Source: Spisula solida (lineage: Eukaryota > Mollusca > Bivalvia > Venerida > Mactridae). Taken from it: a stretch of 64,000 nucleotides of DNA. Both the position numbers and the translations under genes were made by a program. Of the stretch, positions 58,799-64,000 are shown piece by piece. Under the pieces are notes generated by a model, which was not told the origin of the DNA, made no database searches, and saw only the letters and a list, made by a program, of their open reading frames with translations. The number at the start of each line of letters is the position of its first letter. The first letter of the stretch is position 1. The stretch lies in assembly GCA_947247005.1 (NCBI GenBank), contig OX365955.1, positions 21,371,322 to 21,435,321 of the forward strand. The letters are read 5' to 3'.

Positions 58799-59053
58799 GT
58801 TTTGATTTTTTATACAATTTTGGTTATGCACCTTTAATGAAGAATATATTAGCTGCACATGGCTATCCTTTATGCTTTCTATTTATTCATTTTCAACATC
58901 ATTTTTTTCAAATTTTTATTAGCAACATGTACCTATTACTTTAGTCCTGATATAGTCCAAATATTTTCACTTTATCTTTTAATATTCCAGTTTTATTTTT
59001 AAAAAACAGCACTTCCCAAAAACATGTGTCTTGTCACTAAAGGGACGTAACTC

Positions 59054-59070
59054 ACGTGTATAAGTATGTT
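59054..59070. repeat. Target-site duplication of the L1-type LINE, 5' side
   Basis: ACGTGTATAAGTATGTT, identical to 47005-47021. Confidence 0.9.
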
Positions 59071-59521
59071 GCTTATTGGTTTTCACTGCCTTTTTGATCA
59101 ACTAAAAGGTTTAAAACTATTGTAATACAATGTTATGGTATACTAGTGACAGACCTGAATACCCAACAGTTTATCTACATACTTTATAGAAGTAGTACCA
59201 AACATCCCATAGTGATTGCCTCACGCTTTTCTACTTAAATCACTGCCATCAGGAATATTATGTGACAATGGAAAACTATGTGATCACAACCAGACTGAGT
59301 CACCTTCATAATGACTCGGAAACATTCAATGCTAACTGTTATGTTTGTGATCAAAGTAACGCCATGTCAGCGACTGTCCTTATGTAGACACAGTGAAAAC
59401 AATAACCTAACACTTTACTTTTGTTTTCAGTAACAGCATAAGGATAAGACCTGTTTTCCAGAAATTCGGGATTTATTCGATTTACCCATTCATGGAAAGA
59501 ATGTGCTCAAACAAACAACCT

Positions 59522-59837
59522 GGAGCCCGTTGCCTAACTAAAGCGTTACCAAGTGCTCAATAGCGCTATGCTAGGAAACGGCTCGCTTAAAAAAGTGCTA
59601 CGAAAAAAGGAAACCTATGCTATCCTTGAGCACTCGTGGAGAGCAGACCATTGGGTAGCAAAGCGCTATTGCAAGCTATCGAAGTGGTCTGTTGCAATAC
59701 GTAAAGCGCTAGGTCGTGACTGCCTAGCAAATTAAGTGCTGAGAAAAAGTATGCTATCGATGAGCATTGCTCACTTGTAGTATGTCATTGCATAGATGTA
59801 GGAAAGTGCTCAATAGCTTGGTTAGGCAACAAGTTCC
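59522..59837. mobile_element. Inverted-repeat element, 316 bp
   Basis: The left end GGAGCCCGTTGCCTAACTAA mirrors the right end TTGGTTAGGCAACAAGTTCC. The interior repeats AAGTGCT, GCGCTA and GAGCACT phrases. MITE-like. Confidence 0.7.
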
Positions 59838-60028
59838 TGATTCCTTTTAGGGACAAGCGCTGGATTAAATCCCTTCTACAATCCACAATCAAAGTCTTTT
59901 CAGATCTGAGAATGAGTGCTGTGTGAATGTAAGGTACAGAAAATTACTTGGCTGAAGTAGTTCTTATAAAATATCTTTTGTTCGTTGAAATATTGCGGGA
60001 GTATTTTAGCATATTTGTGGTTGTAGTG

Positions 60029-60219
60029 ATGACTCAGAGCGAAGCGGCAAGGGAGATCACTGCGGAGGAGTTTGGTATAGTACTAGACATACTTACAGAT
60101 AAGTGCACAGGCATACAGACGTATAGGAAATGTATGAGAGGATCCATCAATGTCATACATAGCATTAAAATAATGGCTCGGGAATATCAGCGCCTGAAAA
60201 CGGTGAAGAAATACAGGTT
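60029..60219 (+). CDS. Possible first coding exon, unknown protein
   Basis: ATG at 60029, in frame to a CAG|GTTAAA donor: MTQSEAAREITAEEFGIVLD, ILTDKCTGIQTYRKCMRGSI, NVIHSIKIMAREYQRLKTVK. Charged, helical and non-repetitive, so it looks coding. Faint likeness to the helical region of apolipoprotein-L-type proteins, not enough to name it. Partner exons would lie beyond; none was found in the window. Confidence 0.35.
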
Positions 60220-60339
60220 AAAACTTCTTCTATACTGTTACATGTGTACAGTACATACAATGCCAACCCCTAGCTGTCCAGTGATAACCAATGCTAAATT
60301 GTCTCTCAGTGTCAGACCATGGCTGTACTCATAACCTAA

Positions 60340-61080
60340 AGTACATAAACTGAACTCCAACATCGTCCCGCTGGGTAGTTTAAAATTTGTTTTGATAGAA
60401 AAAAATAGAATATTAAGTCAGGCAGCACTCAACTTTACCAGCCGAGCACAGAAAACATTAAAAACATACAAGACACAATGCCCAACTGAACCAACCGTTC
60501 TGAAATTTTGAACCTTTGAATTAATATCAAATTTTACTCCAAACATAATATGTCAAATCATGACCCAATCCATGGTTAATCTGTCACTTATTATTTCCAA
60601 AAAGATTATAGAGGGGAGACCATCCACTTACATAGATTGACTTCATAAGACACATTATCAAGGGAGATCATTCTTGTTATTTGTGCCAAAATGCTGCACA
60701 TGACAAAAAAATGTACAGATTCTAGATCAAATCAGAATAGTGAAGGGTCATTGTATGGAATAAAGGAATTAAACCAATGACAATATCAGAAATATGATAA
60801 GATGTACTGCTATGTAAATGATATTAATACCATTAAGAATATTGTTATCAAATGTCATATTAGAATATATTTCTCTATTGAATTGATATCAGTTTAGTAT
60901 AAAATATCATAAGAATGCATCAGTAATGAGTATATAATCTCCACACACAAGTGAAGGAACTGTTTTATCCAACAAAACCTACATAAAAACCCAGACATCA
61001 TTTAAAAGTAAAATCAATTTTATTCAATTTAGTATCCCAGCAGATAATACAATGGAAAACCTCTCATTATTGGTCCCATT
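60340..61080. other. Non-coding stretch with an inverted dispersed repeat piece
   Basis: 60420-60462 is the complement of 27350-27400. Otherwise nothing seen. Confidence 0.5.
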
Positions 61081-61369
61081 TACTGTTTCTATAAAGACAA
61101 TTGTCTTAAATTATCCAGAATCAGGTCATCAATCTGTCTCTCTGAATTACTAAGACATGTCAATGCACTTTGAAGATAGTACAAGAGGTTAAAAAACTTG
61201 TATCTGAAATTTAACATAGGTAGTTCTAAGTCCAAAACGGCCATAATTTCAACAAAATGCCTGATAGAGTTAGCTTCCCCTGTGTAGGGGCTGGGGTCAT
61301 GATGGTGAACAAGTATGCTAAGTATCAAAGGCAATGTATCAATGCACTTTGAATATATCAGGTACTTAC

Positions 61370-63000
61370 CCATAATGATAGAACTGAGAGTACGACAGCT
61401 AGTACAATCTGCCAGATACGGAGACCAGGTACTTACCCATAATGATAGAACTGAGAGTACGACAGCTAGTACAATCTGCCAGATATGGACCTCAGGTACT
61501 TACCCATAATGATAGAACTGAGAGTACGACAGCTAGTACAATCTGCCAGATACAGACCTCAGGTACTTACCCATAATGATAGAACCGACAGTACGACAGC
61601 TAGTACAATCTGCCAGATACGGACCTCAGGTACTTACCCATAATGATAGAACTGAGAGTACGACAGCTAGGACTATCTGCAAGATACGGACCTCAGGTAC
61701 TTACCTATAATGATAGAACTGAGAGTACGACAGCTAGCACAATCTGCCAGATACGGACCTCAGGTACTTACCCATAATGATAGAACTGAGGGTATGACAG
61801 CTAAGACTATCTGCAAGATACAGACCTCAGGTACTTACCTATAATGATAGAACTGAGAGTACAACAGCTAGTACAATCTGCCAGATATGGACCTCAGGTA
61901 CTTACCCATAATGATAGAACTGAGAGTACGACAGCTAGTACAATCTGCCAGATACGGAGACCAGATACTTACCCATAATGATAGAACTGAGAGTACAACA
62001 GCTAGTACAATCTGCCAGATACGGACCTCAGGTACTTACCCATAATGATAGAACTGAGAGTACGACAGCTAGTACAATCTGCCAGATACGGACCTCAGGT
62101 ACTTACCCGGTACCTATAATGATAGAACTGAGAGTACGACAGCTAGTACAATCTGCCAGATAATGACGGACCTCAGGTACTTACCCGGTACCTATAATGA
62201 TAGAACTGAGAGTACGACAGCTAGTACAATCTGCCAGATTCGGACCTCAGGTACTTACCCATAATGGTAGAACTGAGAGTACGACAGCTAGTACAATCTG
62301 CCAGATACGGAGCCCAGATACTTACCCATAATGATAGAACTGAGAGTACAACAGCTAGTACAATCTGCCAGATACGGACCTCAGGTACTTACCCATAATG
62401 ATAGAACTGAGAGTACGACAGCTAGTACAATCTTCCAGATACGGAGACCAGGTACTTACCCATAATGGTAGAACTGAGAGTATGACAGCTAGTACAATCT
62501 GCCAGATACGGAGACCAGGTACTTACCCATAATGATAGAACTGAAAGTACAACAGCTAGTACAATCTGCCAGATACGGAGACCAGGTACTTACCCATAAT
62601 GATAGAACTGAGAGTACGACAGCTAGTACAATCTGCCAGATACGGACCTCAGGTACTTACCCATAATGGTAGAACTGAGAGTACGACAGCTAGTACAATC
62701 TGCCAGATACGGAGACCAGGTACTTACCCATAATGATAGAACTGAGAGTACAACAGCTAGTACAATCTGCCAGATACGGACCTCAGGTACTTACCCATAA
62801 TGATAGAACTGAGGGTACGACAGCTAGTACAATCTGCCAGATACGGAGACCAGGTACTTACCCATAATGATAGAACTGAGAGTACGACAGCTAGAACAAT
62901 CTGCCAGATACGGAGACCAGGTACTTACCCATAATGATAGAACTGAGGGTACGACAGCTAGTACAATCTGCCAGATACGGACCTCAGGTACTTACCCATA
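61370..63000. repeat. 67-bp minisatellite grown from a coding exon
   Basis: About 24 units of 67 bp. On the minus strand each reads GTAAGTACCTGAGGTCCGTA, TCTGGCAGATTGTACTAGCT, GTCGTACTCTCAGTTCTATC, ATTATGG. This is the last 15 or so codons of the exon at 62996-63103 plus the start of its intron with a strong GTAAGT donor. The array begins exactly at that exon/intron border and extends downstream in the intron. 67 is not a multiple of three. Confidence 0.95.
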
Positions 63001-63103
63001 ATGATAGAACTGAGAGTACGACAGCTAGTACAATCTGCCAGACGCGGAGGCCTCCTGGTAACCGGATAAACAACTGATCACTATGTCCCAATATCTGACT
63101 GAG
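62996..63103 (-). CDS. Exon encoding a membrane segment (founder of the 67-bp array)
   Basis: Acceptor TTGTATGATTGCAG before 63103, donor TGG|GTAAGT at 62995. 108 bases, 36 codons, phase 0 at both ends; the other two frames contain stops. It reads LSQILGHSDQLFIRLPGGLR, VWQIVLAVVLSVLSLW: a polar part, PGGLR, then a membrane helix. The PGxLR-x-Q-helix order recalls the first helix of MARVEL-type four-helix proteins (weak). It is on the same strand as exons A-C (45.9-34.8 kb) and could be an upstream exon of that gene, with the LINE in between. Confidence 0.65.
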
Positions 63104-63119
63104 CTGCAATCATACAAGA

Positions 63120-63580
63120 AGAATTCAAATACATTGTTGTACCGAACAAACTATTTATGACATTTATTATTCATTCTATTTATAAAAAATAACGCTAATA
63201 TAATAACAGGATACCCTAAATTGTATTATCTACCTTATTTTGAACACCTCTAGAAAGTAAGATTGTGTTCAAGAGGCTAATGAGAACATGAGCCAGACTC
63301 ATAATGAACATGCCATGGTGCAATTTGAACACATGGAAATACTGGTTAGTGAAATGGCAATTTAGGTCAGCCACTGTTTTTCATTGGTTTTTAATGAACT
63401 TATTAAATTTAGATCAATTATAAAACAAATCCCCTGACTCATACTGTAACTAATCTAGCTGCTCTTGAAATCTTATTCTCGTTGTCAATGCTCAGGAAGA
63501 CATAATTATATGAGTGAAGACAGAATTCCAGTTTTGCAAGGCACATGATTTCAAATTATCAGTGTCAAAATTATTTGAGT
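63120..63580. other. Non-coding stretch
   Basis: Upstream intron of the exon at 62996-63103; no feature seen. Confidence 0.4.
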
Positions 63581-63584
63581 GTAC

Positions 63585-63757
63585 CCTATATAGAGAGAGG
63601 GTTGTGCAGCGGCCATGTTTAGCCGCAACGGATATGACGTTTCGAAAGCTTGTACCCAGTTTTTTTACAGTTGTTACAGCAAACACGGATACCAGTTACT
63701 GTAACATCATATCCGTAGCGGCTAAACATGGCTGCTGCACAACCCTCTCTTTATATT
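63585..63757. repeat. Fold-back element, family 2, copy B
   Basis: Arms TATAGAGAGAGGGTTGTGCA, GCGGCCATGTTTAGCC (left) and GGCTAAACATGGCTGC, TGCACAACCCTCTCTTTATA (right). The loop keeps TTGTACCCAGTTTTTTTACA as in copy A (12092-12232) and has an extra 30 bp or so. Confidence 0.88.
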
Positions 63758-64000
63758 ATGTACACTCACATAATTTTAACTCAGATAATTTGAAACCATG
63801 TGTGCCTATGTTTCAATACTGTAGTTTCAAGCAATCCAGGAACCCGTTTTCATTATTGCATCTAGAAGTGAACCCCATTCATGTACCTCCCATATGCAAT
63901 TAGGTTCATACTGACACCAGTGTTTAGTGGAACATGTTTTTTGGTTAGAAACTCATTAAATGACTGGTGTTGTTTTTTTGAAAATCAATGATTTTCATAT

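Larger units (their letters stand above)
47022..59053 (-). mobile_element. L1/Tx1-type LINE with nested insertion
   Basis: A minus-strand element of 12.0 kb, or about 7.7 kb without the DNA insert at 49226-53571. From its 5' end: a short leader (59053-58799), ORF1 (58798-57798), a 2.36-kb spacer with satellites, ORF2 from 55438, a 3' UTR of about 310 bases and a poly(A) of about 13. It is flanked by identical 17-bp target duplications (47005-47021 and 59054-59070), so it inserted full length by target-primed reverse transcription. It must be older than the DNA insert that splits it. ORF1 now has a frameshift and ORF2 is interrupted, so it is dead. Confidence 0.92.

Noticed and set aside
61089..61373. 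94-residue minus-strand open frame beside the 67-bp array
   Set aside because: Begins in the array; the only phase-matched acceptor (ATTCAAAG) is poor and the protein is unlike the membrane exon upstream. Possibly an exon, but not supported.

Overview
This is an AT-rich animal nuclear window and most probably a bivalve mollusc (inference). Coding exons are short with GT..AG introns, two receptor genes are intronless, and the sequence is full of minisatellites, fold-back elements and LINEs. It also carries dispersed repeats of a type I associate with bivalve genomes. There is no operon, CRISPR or plasmid logic here.

Layout. 0.1-2.7 kb (+): the end of a gene for a secreted-looking protein with 11 six-cysteine repeats, in one large exon plus a probable short last exon. 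2.8-6.8 kb: a 31-bp minisatellite and several palindromic elements. 6.8-18.7 kb (-): a complete nine-exon aldo-keto reductase gene. I assembled it exon by exon; all phases agree and the product is 312 aa with an intact Asp-Tyr-Lys-His tetrad. A 5'-truncated CR1/Jockey-type LINE sits in its first intron. A 48-bp minisatellite of about 22 units grew out of the 3' end of its exon 4, splice donor included. 21.7-26.3 kb (-): an intronless class A GPCR and an intronless Cys-loop (nicotinic-like) channel subunit. 26.8-34 kb: hAT-like and other inverted-repeat elements and dispersed repeats. 34.7-46 kb (-): exons of a multi-pass membrane protein with two phase-compatible alternative last exons, with several minisatellites in and around its introns.

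47.0-59.1 kb (-): one nested mobile element. An L1/Tx1-type LINE with a poly(A) end is flanked by a 17-bp target duplication. It has ORF1, a 2.4-kb inter-ORF spacer holding a 145-bp satellite, and ORF2. A 4346-bp DNA element is inserted inside its reverse-transcriptase domain. Removing that element with one copy of a TTA duplication restores the LINE reading frame exactly. The insert carries no transposase I can see. It holds a four-exon OTU-protease-like gene (now frameshifted) and seven same-orientation copies of the 16-mer CGTTACTGTTGGGACA, three on one side of the gene and four on the other.

59.5-64 kb: an inverted-repeat element, a possible first coding exon (+), and a 67-bp minisatellite of about 24 units. 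This last array also arose from the 3' end of a real coding exon, a minus-strand exon encoding a membrane segment and ending in a GTAAGT donor. The window ends in the second copy of a fold-back family also present near 12.1 kb.

The points most worth attention are the insert with its cargo gene and its 16-mers, and the two independent minisatellites that nucleated at exon/5'-splice-site junctions.
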